Shown here: piece after piece, positions 9,110-22,718 of the stretch
How positions within the stretch are numbered: position 1 is the stretch's first letter
Layout: every line of letters begins with the position of its first letter
Assembly (NCBI GenBank): GCA_019614645.1
Contig: JABWDB010000011.1
Coordinates: 2,653,501-2,717,500, forward strand
DNA from: Stratiolaelaps scimitus
Lineage: Eukaryota > Arthropoda > Arachnida > Mesostigmata > Laelapidae
Reading direction: 5' to 3'
Length of the DNA: 64,000 nucleotides
Made by a program: the position numbers and the translations under genes
Notes under the pieces: generated by a model
The model's input: only the letters and a program-made list of their open reading frames with translations
Database searches by the model: none
What the model was told of the DNA's origin: nothing

Positions 9110-11730
9110 AAAGTATTTCACAAGGTTCTTTGAGGTGACACACGGTCAAAACTTATCACAAAGTCATAATGAACAATAAACTTACAAGTGGTTTACAGGA
9201 TTTGATTTAAATAAGATTTTAGCCTATTTTTTTAATAATCGATATATTTCATTGGGTTCGACAATTCGCCGCTGGCACGGTTGCCATCAGCGACAGTGGG
9301 CTACAGTCACCTGTCTCGGTTCACAACCTTCAACGGACTGCTCATCCGAGGTCTCCTCCATTGATTTCATTCGCATACGGCGTAAACTACTGGCTAATCT
9401 ATAATCATCTAATCGATTTCCAGTGTACACCAGAGGGGCACTTCGGCGTCTCCGGGCGGGTCGGGGTCGCCTCGCTATGGACGCAATCAATTCCTTTGGC
9501 CACTTAACATTGTGATTTAATCTCCGGAGTTTCGCATCTGCCCGTGAGCTCGGCCCACGCCCAGTCCCGATGGTATTGCTCTTCAAACGGGCACGTTTAA
9601 TTAACGCTGTGATTGTGCAAAGGGCGTATTGTTATATAACTGATGTTCCCAGTGGAGAAGATTGTCGACCAGTTGCAGTGACGCTTAAACGCCTGGGAAT
9701 CTTCTACGAGTGGTTGTAGGTGGATTTCTGCAATTTAATTTCGAAACGAGGACAATGATAGCTACTCAATCCCGTCATGCTATCTCCGTAGAGGTGTATA
9801 TCGACGGTGTTCACTGGCGGTCCTGTTCCGCTTGTTGCTTCCCTACGGCGACAGACGGCGCCACCGGCCAACCCAATTTATTGCAGCCCGTTGGATGTGC
9901 TTGTAAAATACATGGTTGAGTTCATCATTGTCCATTTAGACGAACACAGTGGAGCTTTGTCGAGGGGGGCGAGGGCTGTTTTCGGGAGAAGGGTTCGGCT
10001 TTGAAACGATATCGTGTTCCACTCGAGGGTTTCACTGGGATGGCTATGATTCGGACCAGCGTATATTCAGTTCGTGTTGACCAGCGCACTCTTTCTCACT
10101 CATGGAGTGAATATAATTAAGCTACAATTCTTGCTGCATTGTATTTCAGCGTAGCTAATCAATGAGCGAGTTAATGGACAATAATAGCTCGCGTTTGTCA
10201 CTGTTTCATTGCGACTGCTTGCAAGAAATTGTTGTTTTACCAAGCTACTCTGATTGGAGAGAAAGTGATTTCAGGTTCCTGCGGAGTTCCTTTCTGCCTT
10301 CTCTTTGGCAGGAGACACGGCGCTGTGAACCACTTATTCTCAGCTTATTAATACCATCGACGACCTTTTTATTCTTTTCAGATCATCACTCAACTGCTAC
10401 GTGCACAGAAACTTCCTTGTTTATATATATATATATATATATATATAGGTAATGTGGGGCGAGGGTATTATAAGTTGAGAATGAGGGGTTCACAGTATCA
10501 TGTATCTATATATATATATGCAGGTAATGTTCAACAACACTATTATTATAGTGATCTCTGCACGATGTCGTCGCCTCCCTTGTTGGTGACTTCGACACAC
10601 AAAATCATTCGTGTCCCCGCACAATTTCGACATCGTGGGCGTTGTATTATATTTACACAGGACTATCGAAGATGGAGGTTTACTCAGTCCATGCCTTTAA
10701 TTGACATGTTCAAAAAACTGCTCACTAGTTACTCAACAACATTGTTACACTCCATAGTGAATAGTGTCTCTCGGGCTAGTGCATTCGTTGCTTTCGGCTT
10801 GATCTTCGACAACAGCGATTATTCTCAACTATATACGCGTCATGTACGGTTGTCACCGTCCCCTACAATCGCCGTCGCTGTTATGGGTTGTCTCCGTTGC
10901 AGCCATACGGAAATGTCTGCTATAAGAACGAAAATGACAATTACTTGATATAGAACATTATATATATATGTATACGATAAAGGCTTTCGTGTGTTTAGGG
11001 CGCGTTTTCAGCCGCTCTGTAATTGCTGTTATCACCGATGTGCTACTAACTAGGGGGCAATTTCCAGTCGACGACGTCACGCTGAGGAGCGTACGTGCAA
11101 CGCGTGAGGTTCGCTCTGCAACATGAAACTGATATTTGTGTTCGCAGGCACCGGTACATACGTATAAATGTATTTACCAATTTGACAGGGGCTGGCAGCT
11201 ATTTCGTCGAAATGACTTATATGTCAGGTTCTCCGATAGCTTTACAGCTGGAGCTTCTGCTCAAAGACGACTCGGGGAGTTCGCATCTCAAGGTCATCCG
11301 TTGGGAAACATTTGAACAGTTTGCTTTGTTGACTGTTCGCTCCTGTTTTGAGCAATGCGAGCACTGCCGTGACGCCAGAGCCCGGGGGTGACGAGGTTGC
11401 CACCGAAATCGGATATATTATTATATATCTAATCTTGATTCGGTGGGAGAGAACTAAAATCAATTCGATTTGCAGGGGGCAAGCAGGCAGTCAACAATCT
11501 CATAATATTAGCTTGTTACTATATATCAGGACTAGTTCGTCGGCGAAGAATCGAGAAGAAGATTAGTTACAGCTACGCGCATCGGCCAGCGGTGAAATCG
11601 GCAAAGGCCGATTTGCCAGCCGACGCCGTTAGTTCGACACTTTTTCAAACTTGTAAGGATGGAATGCTCTAACAAAAAAAAAACAGCTGATATGGATCTT
11701 TTTGCTGGTCTCATTGTGTTCTACAGAACT
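9110..11730. other. AT-rich sequence with TA tracts, no supportable gene
   Basis: Contains TA tracts at 10422-10447, 10507-10519 and 10963-10978. Open frames around 10160-10950 run through the TA tracts and contain Tyr-Ile repeats, so I do not treat them as genes. Confidence 0.4.
10422..10447. repeat. (TA)13 microsatellite
   Basis: Twenty-six bases of alternating TA. A second, shorter tract follows at 10507-10519. Confidence 0.95.
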
Positions 11731-11735
11731 AGATT

Positions 11736-11753
11736 TATATATATATATATATA
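11736..11753. repeat. (TA)9 microsatellite upstream of a family B copy
   Basis: Alternating TA that ends five bases before the start of the tRNA-like module at 11758. Confidence 0.9.
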
Positions 11754-11757
11754 AACC

Positions 11758-11870
11758 CGGTGGCGGCTTGGACGGCTCAGTTCCTGGTTGCAAAAAGCCG
11801 GGAACCATATGTTTGAGCCCGTGAAGTGGCAAATACGTACTCATCATGAGCGATTAATTAAAGATAGTCA
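11758..11870 (+). mobile_element. SINE-like repeat family B, copy flanked by TA tracts
   Basis: GGTGGCGGCTTGGACGGCTC is followed by CCTGGTTGCAAAAAGCCGGG, a stem-loop corresponding to CTGGCTGTAGAAAGCCGG in the copy at 49274, and then a B-box-like TGTTTGAGCCCG. After about 50 bases it runs into the TA-rich complex at 11871. The tRNA-like order of A-box area, stem-loop and B-box is visible; the exact parental tRNA is not clear. Confidence 0.6.
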
Positions 11871-11955
11871 ATATATATATATATATATATTGATCTTTAA
11901 TATTTATATATATATATATATTAAAGAAAGTCAGTATATATAATATATATATATT
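11857..11955. repeat. TA-rich tandem and palindromic complex
   Basis: ATTAAAGATAGTCAAT runs into a TA tract (11871-11890) that ends in ATTGATCTTTAAT, a near-perfect inverted partner. A second TA tract (11905-11920) is followed by ATTAAAGAAAGTCAGTATAT, a direct repeat of the first flank, and a third TA tract. The whole is a tandem array of a roughly 60-70 bp unit with palindromic potential. Confidence 0.85.
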
Positions 11956-11959
11956 TATA

Positions 11960-13370
11960 TACATCTCCTCTGCCATCGCACAGATTGTGTATCAAACAGT
12001 GTAACATGCTGCTGGGCCCGAATCGGTGCTCACCAGCTACTATGCACCTGCTAGTTTTGATACAAAGATCAATAGTACCTCTTGGAACTGGCTGATCTCG
12101 TCAGCTTTCGTGTTGGATCCGAATCGCGTCAGCCAGACGCAGTTGCAACGTGGTTCCATATAAGAAATCCCATATTCTTGCATAGTAATCAGGTTGCTGG
12201 CTACTCAAACAGTGAGTTACTTCGTATAAGGGGCCACTCTACGTCCGTCTCTACGCCCGGACACCAACACTAGGATAGTTCCCCGGTCAGACGACGAACA
12301 CCGTTTTGCCACCGCCGCGTGCGGTATATTCGGTATTGATGCACGCTCGCACCCGTGTAAGTAGCCCTGCCGCAAGCATCATGACAGGTATCTATGTGGA
12401 TCTTGTATCTATGTGTATGATTCCCCGCCGCATAGGAAGCGCCCCCTGGTTGGCTTCCGGCTCTTCGCGCCGACCGGACCTGTTTGTCTGGCAAACAGCG
12501 CGTCTTGTATGCCCCCTTGCCCCGGAACGGATACAACCGTCAGCGGCGACCACGCTATACGAGTTGTTCATCACGGACGCGGTTCGCCAACCTTACGGGA
12601 CGCCAACCATACATCGAACTTTCCACGCGTTCAGCCATCATCGCCCTAGGGGCATTGTCTCTGTCTTTCTCGCACCCAAAGGCCCCTACGCGGACCTTTT
12701 CTCTCCTGCAGGGAGTTCCCCTCCGACTTGCCCCCCCCCCCCCCCTGAATCTCAGTCCAATGGAAACGCAGGTTGAGCAGGGCGAGCCGTTTCTCCAGCA
12801 CCCGAACACTGCAAAGTGGCTAAGGCTTTTCGCCTTCGGGCCCCTCGAGCCAACTTTTCCACGCTGGCAGTGTTCACAGTCGCCGTCCCCGATCTACAGC
12901 CCACATATAGGCTTCTGGGCGGTACAAAGACAATATTTGTGGCTAGCTGACACCCGGCTAGGTCTTTCTCATCCCGTTTGCCTATACGTGCAGAGCATAC
13001 GATTCGATCCACAATCTGCTGCTGCGATTCCCTATAGGCGGGACGCGATTGACATCTACTGTGGCAACGTGCGCGGTACAGGAAAGCTGCTTAGCCAGGC
13101 ACCCGAGAGCGTCGGCGTCGGATGCCTTGCCTTCTTTCTTTCGTCTCGTTCAAACCTCTCTCTCTCTCCCCGCCTCTGCCTCTATGCATTAACCGCTTGT
13201 ACAGAGAGGTCCCTTGTGTGTCCGGAGCCGCCTCCAGCAAGCGGCTCCCCAGCCCACCAACGGCTCTCAAATCCACAAGCATACACATTTCGTTCTTTCA
13301 TTCTGCTCCGAGTGTTTCTCCCACCGTTTCTCGCGCATCGTGGCTCCGATCCGTGGACTTAGCGGTTTTC
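11960..13370. other. GC-rich block without a supportable gene
   Basis: The longest open frame in the window (292 codons, 12484-13362 plus) lies here. It has overlapping open frames on both strands, Pro/Ser-rich composition, a poly-Pro stretch from a C15 run and no recognised domain. The block could be an untranslated exon or promoter area, which is unproven. Confidence 0.4.
12731..12745. repeat. C15 homopolymer
   Basis: Fifteen consecutive C residues. The opposite strand is a G15 run that could form unusual G-rich structure and is also prone to assembly or sequencing length error. Confidence 0.95.
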
Positions 13371-13372
13371 GG

Positions 13373-13480
13373 GGCTGACTCTCAGCCAACATTTAACGTC
13401 CACGGTCCTGCTTTTAGCATTGCTTCGTAAGACGGACCCACGCACCAAATGCGCACACGAATGTACCACCAAGCCACCGG
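13373..13480 (-). mobile_element. SINE-like repeat family A, copy 3
   Basis: On the minus strand it shows GGTCCGTCTTACGAAGCAAT, then GGACCGTGGACGTTAAATG and TTGGCTGAGAGTCAGCC, matching copies 1 and 2. The TTCGTGTGCGC found upstream of the B-box in copy 2 is present here, but the B-box itself is missing, as if deleted. No TA tract follows this copy. Confidence 0.65.
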
Positions 13481-15334
13481 TCTCGACTCCGATCGGTAGA
13501 CTTGCAAAAGCAAAATCACTAGTAACGGCGGAAACGGCCATACCATTGGCAACCATTCGTTTGTCTCCACTTCCATCACCTTCTGTGAACATCAAATGGC
13601 CATGGGAGGCGATGGGGCTCTCTGCCCGGCATCAGCGCCCCTGAAAGGCTGAAACTGCTGCATGACATGCTGTTCCACTCTCTATCTGGTCTCTGATCCC
13701 TGATCTCCGTCTTCGTTACCGATTTGCTTGTGACTTCGTGCTTCGAGCCTAGTAGAGGGTGTCTGATCAAGAGGGCGGCTCACGAGCGGCTCTATGCCCC
13801 GTTACTCGGTGACTAATTACTGACATTGAATACTAGGATGCGGTACCGCACGTGTGGCGGTTTCATGCAATCGCGTGAGCTGGCTTGCCAGGTCAGGCTA
13901 TTCGAGTGCCCAACCATCGCCTCTCATAGCGATTCAGCAAAGGACCCACGATTGTCACGGGTGATGCCGTATCAGATAGCAAGCCATGAAAGCACAAGAC
14001 GCTGGGAGTACTGTTCAAATGTGATCCGTAGGACTTGCGTCGTTTACACCGGTGTTTCGTGGTTTCAAAATTGCACATATATATATATATACATATATGT
14101 ATACAATTGTATGTCAACGTATGACTTCTGCAGTTGAGTGAAATCCGCATACGCAGGAACCCATTGGTTGTTGTCATGTGTCAAACCTGTTTATGAATAT
14201 TTGCCTATGAGAAATTGTGCGGTTTCCGCTTCCTCAACTGGAGGGTTCTGAAAACCGACGCGGTGCCTCGAGATGGACTTGGTAAGAATACGGTAAACAC
14301 GTGTCGTCATTCGCGCATTGGATAAATCGACCTCGATGTTCACCACTCCACTAGTAGTGAGACGTTCGGTTACAAATACCCATCGCTAGCAGTAAGCGGC
14401 GCTCTCACATATGCCCATTTCACTGTTACGTCCGGCCCGCTATGGATTATGTATAATAAATAGCGGCTCTCGCTGTAGTCCCGCCTGTCCGGCTATCCCA
14501 GGTAGAGAGTCGGATGGCAAAGAAAAAAAACAGTGTAGAAGAGGGGGGCCAGAATGAGCGTCAGACCCCCTAGCGCACGCTTACAGTGTCCTGATGTAAA
14601 CGCTCGCGGATTGATTCTCGAGACTTTAAAGAATACAGAAATATCCAATATTTTCGGAAAGCAAAAAATCTGAAGACATCAACAAGGCAGACGGTAGAAG
14701 AAGTTAGAGTTCGCTTTGATCTCTTATATAACAGAGAAGCGCTGCAGGCGCAACATGGCTGAACGCTCTGGGCACATTTCGATTACAGTACGATCATTAT
14801 TGTTATCATTATACATTGTTTGCCGACTCCCCTTACGATGGACACAATTCCACATATTTTTAATAATTCCTAACTACTGTATGTTTGAATAAATCACATT
14901 TATTATTGCTACTATATTTCAACCCGTTGTCAGTAGCTGCTAACCTTATTTTCATTTCATATATTTGGCCCCATTGTCTGATATCCGTGAGGGCTGAAAC
15001 TTGCACTGCTCCTGTAGTTCGGGTCCCTAGGACATCACATGGCAACATGTTCAGCTGCCTCCTCCTTCTCTCAGCATGGTCGGCATTTCGTATTTATTTC
15101 AAGGCTATGCCTTTTGCCTTTATCAAATGTATGTGCAATATCCTCGCCCTATAGTCCCGCAGACATTCCGGATACGAGAGAATTGGAGTTTATCATTGAC
15201 GCGAGAGTATTGGGGTTGGCATTCGCTTCGTTTTTTTTTTTATTTAAACTACACAATTTCGATGGGTTCTCCACGTGAGTTCTTGTAAGTACGCTCCAGA
15301 GAGCCCCGCCTGAGCTTGTATCTACATATGGCTC

Positions 15335-15355
15335 TATATATATATATATATATAT
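15335..15355. repeat. (TA)10 microsatellite
   Basis: Alternating TA of 21 bases followed by TTATATG. Confidence 0.9.
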
Positions 15356-16116
15356 TATATGTGTACAATATTCTTGTGTTACTTGGTGCAACGATGCGCC
15401 GCCCTGATCAGGTTCTACTTCGACAGTCTTTGGCGGCCCAACAAAACAGTAGGACTAAAAACAAACAGCAGCAGGGTGTACAGCAAACGAGAAGTTAAAG
15501 CTTGCTCTTAAAGCCGACTTGCTAAGCGCACCTGACTAATCAATGAATTTCTCCATAGTGTTACTTCCTTGCACATCACTGTATCGCCGCATAACATGTT
15601 GCAATACATCGCTGTATTATGCATGTACGTTGCGGACATCAGCCAGCAGGATAGGACAGTCGTACAGAGTCGCTATACGTGGTACACCATGCACCTCACA
15701 AGGGCTCGCTTACAGCTCCCCTCCTAACATTCGCCCGGTGCATGCGATACACGAACACCGGCTCAACCTACCGAATAGGTCCATCGTCGACATCGGGCTG
15801 CGGTCGGGCCCGATGCAAGCGGCAACGTCTCTCCTCGCTGCCACACGACATATTGTACCCCCTAACAGCCCTCCCCCCAGCAACGTCCGCCGCCAAACTT
15901 ACTGCCTACGCAAACCCGGCGTTCGACACACTAGGTCTTATCGGACGACACTCTGGTGAGCTGACGACGCAACAGCAGAAGGAGGTGTTTGCCTCGCGCC
16001 GCGAGAGCAACGCCAGCGGATGAACGAGGTGATATAGGAGGACCGCATGCAACCTACGCGTCAACTGGGACCCGCTGTTGTAGCCGGCAAAAGCATTAAG
16101 GCATAGGCGCCCAATA

Positions 16117-16176
16117 TCTCTTTCTCTCTCTCTCTCTCTTCTCTCTCTATCTCTCTCTCTCTATATATATATATAT
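16117..16176. repeat. Compound CT/TA microsatellite
   Basis: An imperfect CT tract of about 45 bases runs into a short TA tract, the same order as at 1321-1380. Confidence 0.9.
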
Positions 16177-17827
16177 TCAGGACGACGTGCTGCCGACCAT
16201 CGCAAACACCTCACCCAGGGCCCTCCTTCACCTCGCATGCCGTCGCAGCTTGTCTTGAGGCTTCACGAGACATGGTCACAGGGCGTTTGGAACTGGGCGG
16301 TCGCCCACCGATGAGCGATGGTTCGAGCGATGGCTCGAGGGAAAGAAACAGGGAAATAAACGCGAACTATAGTGTCCAAGTCTGAAATGGCTGGCGTGCC
16401 CATGGCGACGAAGAGAGTCCGAGACAATTTCAGTGCCGGCAACCGGCCCTCCCCTCTCCCCCGGGGGCAGCAGATCACGGGCAGGGGGGCCTGAGAAAAG
16501 ATCATTGTTTATACGAGATGCTGGGGAAGCAACCTCCTCCTCCTTCTCTGCCCGTTGATCGCCGGCCGAAAGGCGCCGACGGTACGCGTACGGCAGCTAT
16601 GTTGCGGCAGAGGTATGTCGGTAACACCAGCCGCGACGGCCGCTGGTAGAGGTGACACCGGCCGTTCGTAGCGGTATCTTCAATGTTCATTGAGGGCGGT
16701 GCCCGAGACGATCGTTATTCCCCGTTTCTCTCATGCGGACGCTCGCCATCGCTCGCTCGCTGCTCGCATGAGGATGCAACAACAATGCGGATAGTGGTAA
16801 GCACGTTATGAGACAGGTGTGTGTCGACGTAGACAACGAGAGACGTTGACGTGCGGCGGGCTATGGGTTCTCTCGCGAGCGTTTTTAGAAGTGGACACGA
16901 TGGCAGACACCCCTTGGCGGACGGAAGTGCAAATAGGAGAAAGCCATTGATCGTCTGCCACTACCAACGAGTAGCTAGTATAAGATGTAGCTATAAGCTG
17001 GGCTATAAGTAACAATGGATAGCATAGAGCTCGAACATGTTGTCGCTTGTTGTTAACAGTGAATGACGGAGCAACAGATGAATTAAATATAGATATTATA
17101 TCAAGCAATATCATTTCTCATTGAAAACCCTATGGATAAACAATTGGCCAATAAGCGGGAGTGAATCATTTGACGAACGGGATCGAGGTGGTCTGCGAAC
17201 GACCCTTTTGCGGATTAGCTCGGACAATCGGAAGCGAACTTTTTGGAGATAATGCAACCATCGGTAAATTGTATTAGACAATTCATCTCATCAATGAAAT
17301 GTTGTAATCATGAAGATCCCAATATGATATGTTCAATTGTCTCATAGCAAATATATGTTCATATTTTTTTCATGTCCGAGATATTTTTGCTCATGCTAGC
17401 ACCGCCTCAGTGTGTCTGCACCCCTTTCCCGCGACAAATATCGAGGCAAGCTATATTTTAGCTACGTTACAGGGACTGACATCTTGGCAGGCAATGCCGT
17501 TGATGGCTAGGCAGGATACTCAACGCGAATCCTGCTTAGCATAAAGTCTTTTGTGCTCATGACAAAAATACATGCCATGACGAGACGACAATGCGCCTGC
17601 CAAATCCCAATTACCTAATTCAGGCCGAATCAGGCCCGATTTGTTCATCCGCCTGGTCTCCGTTCGTCCCGACGGAGTTGAGCATATTGGTGCGGTTTCG
17701 TGTATGCCTATCAATAGTAGTGTGGATCAGGCCTTAGCTGAATGAGCCAAAAGTCTTTGTGAGTTTATCTGTGGGTTCATTTCTGTATGTGTGAAGGCCT
17801 GTGTTACTGAATTTGTGTGAATATGGA

Positions 17828-17880
17828 TGTGTGTGTGTGTGTGTGGGTTCTTATGTGTGTGGAGTTGTGTTTTTGTGTAT
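17828..17880. repeat. GT microsatellite and GT-rich decay
   Basis: A nearly pure (GT)n of about 18 bases (17828-17845) continues as interrupted GT-rich sequence. Confidence 0.9.
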
Positions 17881-18651
17881 GTACATGTGTGTACGTATAT
17901 CAACGGTCAAAGGACAATGTGTCCAATCGATATGTTGAGTAACCTGTCCAAATTGGCTGGCGGGAACATCGCCGTCAAACTCCGCTCGCGTGCGCCTTCA
18001 ACACGTCAACTCAGATCAGCTAAGTTGCGTTGCCGTTCTGATCACAGCGGCCGGGAGGTGAAGTCAGTCAGGCGGGAGAGATAAACATCGCCTTTAGATC
18101 GCTCAGCTTGTGTGGTTTGTTTAAGTGTTTTTTTATTTATTAAATTTTTTTATTGATTGACAGTGATATACCCCGAAGTAGTATCGGAAGAGCAGGCCCG
18201 TAGCGCCCGAGTTTCAGCTTAACACTGAGCGTGGTACAGCGACGAGCTATCGGACCAACGCTTCGATGTTTGTCAAACTGTCAAGGGCGCTTGACAATAG
18301 AATACTTTGTTTCTTTGTTGAGGGCTAGCGAAGAATCAAGTTCGCGTGCAGAAGGGTTCCACTGACTAGCATCGCCTTCAGACGATGGCAATCGATTCCT
18401 CGGTAAAAATGTCTTACTTTTGTCTGGCCTATTTTTCTGAATTATCCCGGTGCTGTGGAATTTTCACCCCAGTTTATAATGTGCCGACCCGGGACACAAC
18501 CCATTTGCTATCACATGTTCAAAAGTCGATTATTTTGTTGCTGACAACCGAAAATGATCGAGTGCCATTTAGGTTATGCCACTTTCGGCCATTGTAAATG
18601 ATCAGGTTAGGTGCAATTCTATGGCGCTCTTGTTAGTAACTCGGTGTTATT

Positions 18652-18686
18652 ATTGTTGCTGTTGTTGCTGCTGCTGTTGCTGTTGC
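18652..18686. repeat. Imperfect CTG/TTG trinucleotide repeat
   Basis: Alternating TTG and CTG triplets in uninterrupted triplet phase. No surrounding frame is convincing as coding. Confidence 0.9.
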
Positions 18687-21036
18687 CTCTTCCTTTATTA
18701 ACATGTTGAACGAAATCAACAAATGTCGAATCCATATTTGCAATATGGTTCAGCATTTGCACATTCGGCTCTCATTCGTTAAGTAACGCGCAAAACTTTT
18801 CGCGTAACTCGGTGAGGGGTTCACCTCACAATCCACTCACAATCCCAATGCAAATACGTACAAGCAATTGGCATGCAATTTCAATGACATGTCAATCGAT
18901 ACCAAATGAAGTGAAGGCTCAAGCAGCCTTGAGGAAGCCTGAGAGTAGACAGTACTAGACAGACTACCGTCAGCATTGTTGTTTACCCATTTGTGTTGGC
19001 CCCTGCAGACGTATTAAGCAGGAGCCGAGTTAATCGTTCTGTCGCAGTGACTGCAGCACAGCAGAAGCCGTCCGTCGCGAGGTGGAGGATCGTATGGCGA
19101 TGGTAGAACCAAAGAGGCTAATTGCAGCATTCGCACCTCAGCGTCAGAACCCAACAGTGACGTGGGCATGAGATGCGCGCGCGCGCGAATCCCTTCACTC
19201 CGCTGAGCTCTGTGCTTACCCCTCGATCCCCGGGCGCTCGTTTGCTTACGGTTTGTGCGCGCTTCTCGAAGAATCTTTGTTGCCGAACCTCATTATCATC
19301 GGCGTCATCGCTAACAAACGAGAGGCCCTCGCCAGAACGCACCATCTGCAGTCGGCCTCAAATTCTACTCTAGAATCGGGGGGGCTGTCCGCAGGTTTCT
19401 GCTCGTACACGAAATTCAAGGCGCGAGTTGGCCTCCACCTCCCATTCGTTCGTTCGTTATGACGCGCTGACTAAAGGTGAGGCTAAACTTGGCCTTGGCA
19501 ATCTTCATGGCCAACATGTTCGTGGGCAACAGGCACGCCCACAATGAGTCGGGACTTGGGTACAGAGAGGAGGGGTGGTGGTGGTGGTGGTTCCTAGCCA
19601 TGGTTTCTTGGCAACGCTGAGAGAGCAGCGGCTCGTGCACGAAATAGGCCCGCGATGACGCAGGTGAGCAAGAAGGGTCTTCTGATGAGGAGCGAGCCCT
19701 AACGTAGACTAGAGCTGAAGTTCAGCAAGGTCTAATGAAACTCAGCAATACGGCAATAGGAGAGGCGACCAGGCTGGGCAAGCGTCCTGCCCTGGAACAA
19801 TAGTCGTTGTATGCCAACCAATATATATTCATAGGTGAGCTGGCACTTTTATAAACTACAAACACATTTTGAGCAGGCGTCAATATTCATCGATGAACAT
19901 CTCTATCTGTATTTATCTGTTCTGCTATGTCCGTTAGCACTACATGGATTTAATTTATCTGCTGCATATACAAAAGGATGATTGTTATTTGTTTTCGGTT
20001 TGAGAATTAATTTCTAGATTGTCTCGACGCCTTTGTGGTCAAGCAATTGGCCCAACAGAACGTGCATCCAATCCTAGGATGCATCCACGTCAAGTGACGC
20101 CTATGTCAGCTCCCTAGCCCCGCTTCGCCCCGATGGATTGTCATTCAAGCTGCCCAGGAGGCACAAGGCGTTCCTGCGATAGACAGAAACAATCTTTAAA
20201 GAAACCCCCAGCATATCGTGACCACAGGTGGCGTCATATGGGATCCTCTTTGAGAGCGCCAGCAGGAAGCGATCGGTGGAGTCCGCCGGGGATTCTAAGG
20301 TTTCGAAGGCCGATAGCGTGATTGTCAATTCAGGCCCAGGGCGAGTGTACTTAACTCTTACTATATTATTATTATTGTTGTATATCACTATGAGGCCGCC
20401 AGGTTAGCTAGGCTAGGTTACCTGGCACATGTGGTCGTCTCCGCCGACCTCTGCGCCTCGTTCTCGTTTGAAGCAAGCTAGCTTGGCGTCGTAACGAGAC
20501 GCATATCCATACGGCAATGTGTTTCAGCGTTCAGTGATCCAATCCTGTCATGGTGATTAAAAATTAGTCATCTTGCTGCGACAGCAGAGTACCAAAAATG
20601 GAAGTTTGGCTTCAGCTAGTCACACCCATCATTTATCGATAGGGGGTTACATATAGAGGAGGTGGGTAAGCAATTGATCGCTATCGTATCACGTGCTGTC
20701 GTGTAGGCGGGCGTCTATTCTATATCCGTGTACAGTGTCTGCTACTTTCGAACATCCGTCAGGTAGACGACACCGTTCATTGATTGACGACGACGCCATT
20801 AGGGGCGAACTAACAACAGCGTCGCTACCTTTAAGATAATCGCTCCGGCAGCGTGGGCCACACAAGGCCGGTGACTACACTGGCCGATGTATAATACATT
20901 CAAGGGGCGTGTTCGCTTACAGATTACAATGTGCAATTTATCTTCTTTTAATCTTCTGCTCTCGTTGCCTGCCAAGTTCCGGCAGACGAAGGGGTTTGGG
21001 GGAAGGGTCCAATGTCGCTATTGGAAGCTATGCATG

Positions 21037-21053
21037 TATATATATATATATAT
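21037..21053. repeat. (TA)8 microsatellite
   Basis: Short alternating TA tract followed by TTTAAAC. Confidence 0.85.
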
Positions 21054-22691
21054 TTAAACTGATCCAATACAGCAGCCGTTCCATTATAATTCAGGATCGA
21101 AGGAGCACACGCTGTAGTCGCGGGATCGGAAAACCGCGAAATGACAGGCTGCACGACGTTGCTAAGGTCGACTGGTTAATCTTCATAAAATTACGGTTAA
21201 AGTCCTTTGATGCAGTCGGGCCTTCATCTTCAATCTTGGCTAGTTCATCAGTTTGGGTTCTAGTTAAAATCCATCACTCCACCAGCGAAATTGCAGCCCT
21301 CTCTAGGGCAGCACTACCACCAGTTGTGAGACTGTGAATCACTGTTCGTATGAACAACGTTCCGAAGAAATGCACTCATTTACTAACTGTGATACTAGAG
21401 CAGAATATATTCCCGTGGACGATACACGATTGCTGTGTGTGCGCGCTACGCCGTTTGAATATTAAGTTAGCCTGGTAGAAAGAACACTTCGTTCCTCGGG
21501 CAAGGAGACCGGGACGTCGTAAAGCACCGACTGTGAGGGCCAATCCAAGCTAGTTCGCATGTCGCACGAGAGTTCGAAGTAGATGCTACTAGACGAGGTA
21601 GGCGGCACGACAAGGTGGAAATGTTCGCATAAGTGCAACGAGCACTCGATGCTTTTCCGCGTGGTGTGATTAATTAATGTTCCTCATAACGGGGGCCGGC
21701 TAATGAACACACAGGTACATATTGGCCACGCAGACACCGCAGCGTGCACAACGACGCGTCTAAATTATTTCATGTATGAGTCAGCTGTTGTTGTTGTTGG
21801 CGGCGGCGCCGCCGTCTCCCACCACGAGTTGGTTACGTACCTGGCTCTTTTCGAGACATTTTTTTTCTCTCAAATGCGAAAAAATGCGCTTTCGACGAAG
21901 GGGACCACTATAGAGAGGGGGTAGGACGCTTGGGACCTACGAGCGAGCACGCGGGCTTCATTTGACGCCGTCATTTGCGGCAAAATTGCGTTCGGTGATA
22001 ACCCATAATGGTCATTGAGACAGAGAGCGAGAAACGAGAGGGGGGGGGGAAAAAGGCAGCCGTTATCGGCGAACACCACTCGTTGATCAGAAGGGGACGC
22101 AGTCGCCACCGAAGCCATGAACAGGAGGGTGTGAAGCACTGAAGCGCAAGCTTCAGCAGAGCAAGGCGGTCGGTCGGTCGGTCGGCAGGAGGGGGAGGGT
22201 GGCCGAAATGCCCTTGGAAAGCTGTTAGCGTACTGCTTTTTTTTTAACAACTTTCAAAGTGTCGCCCGCACCAGATGGCGTTTTCTCGTTAGACCATCAT
22301 CGCGTCAGAGATTTCTCCCAATTGGGCTTTCTCTTTCTCTTGCTCGCTCTCTCTCGCTTTTCAACATGTATGAATATAGGCCCTTGCCAATTGGCAAAAT
22401 GCGTGTGCCGACTTGCATCTGTAATCGGCTAACAGGGATCTGTCGAGTGGTAACATGAGCGGGAAAATTTGTCAGGTTTGCCTTGAAATTGATAATACGT
22501 TTTGAGATTGAAATAGAGAATTAATAACGAACTGGGATGATTGAAGACAAGGCTTCCGAAAGAAGAACTTAACTAATCCGTGTAATCTGCCTCTTACTCC
22601 TGTCGTACGTACCATAGATGTAATATTTAGATGCACAATAAAGGCGAACGATGGATGCGGCAGTTAATCATCGCCACCAATTAGAGAGAAA

Positions 22692-22718
22692 AAGAGAGAG
22701 AGAGAGAGAGAGAGAGAG
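22692..22718. repeat. (GA)13 microsatellite
   Basis: Twenty-seven bases of alternating GA, preceded by an AGAGAAAAAG slope. Confidence 0.95.

Noticed and set aside
12484..13362. Longest open frame (292 codons, plus strand)
   Set aside because: It lies in GC-rich DNA with open frames in other phases and on the other strand, is Pro/Ser/Leu-rich, runs through a C15 homopolymer and stops just before a SINE-like copy. No domain is recognisable.
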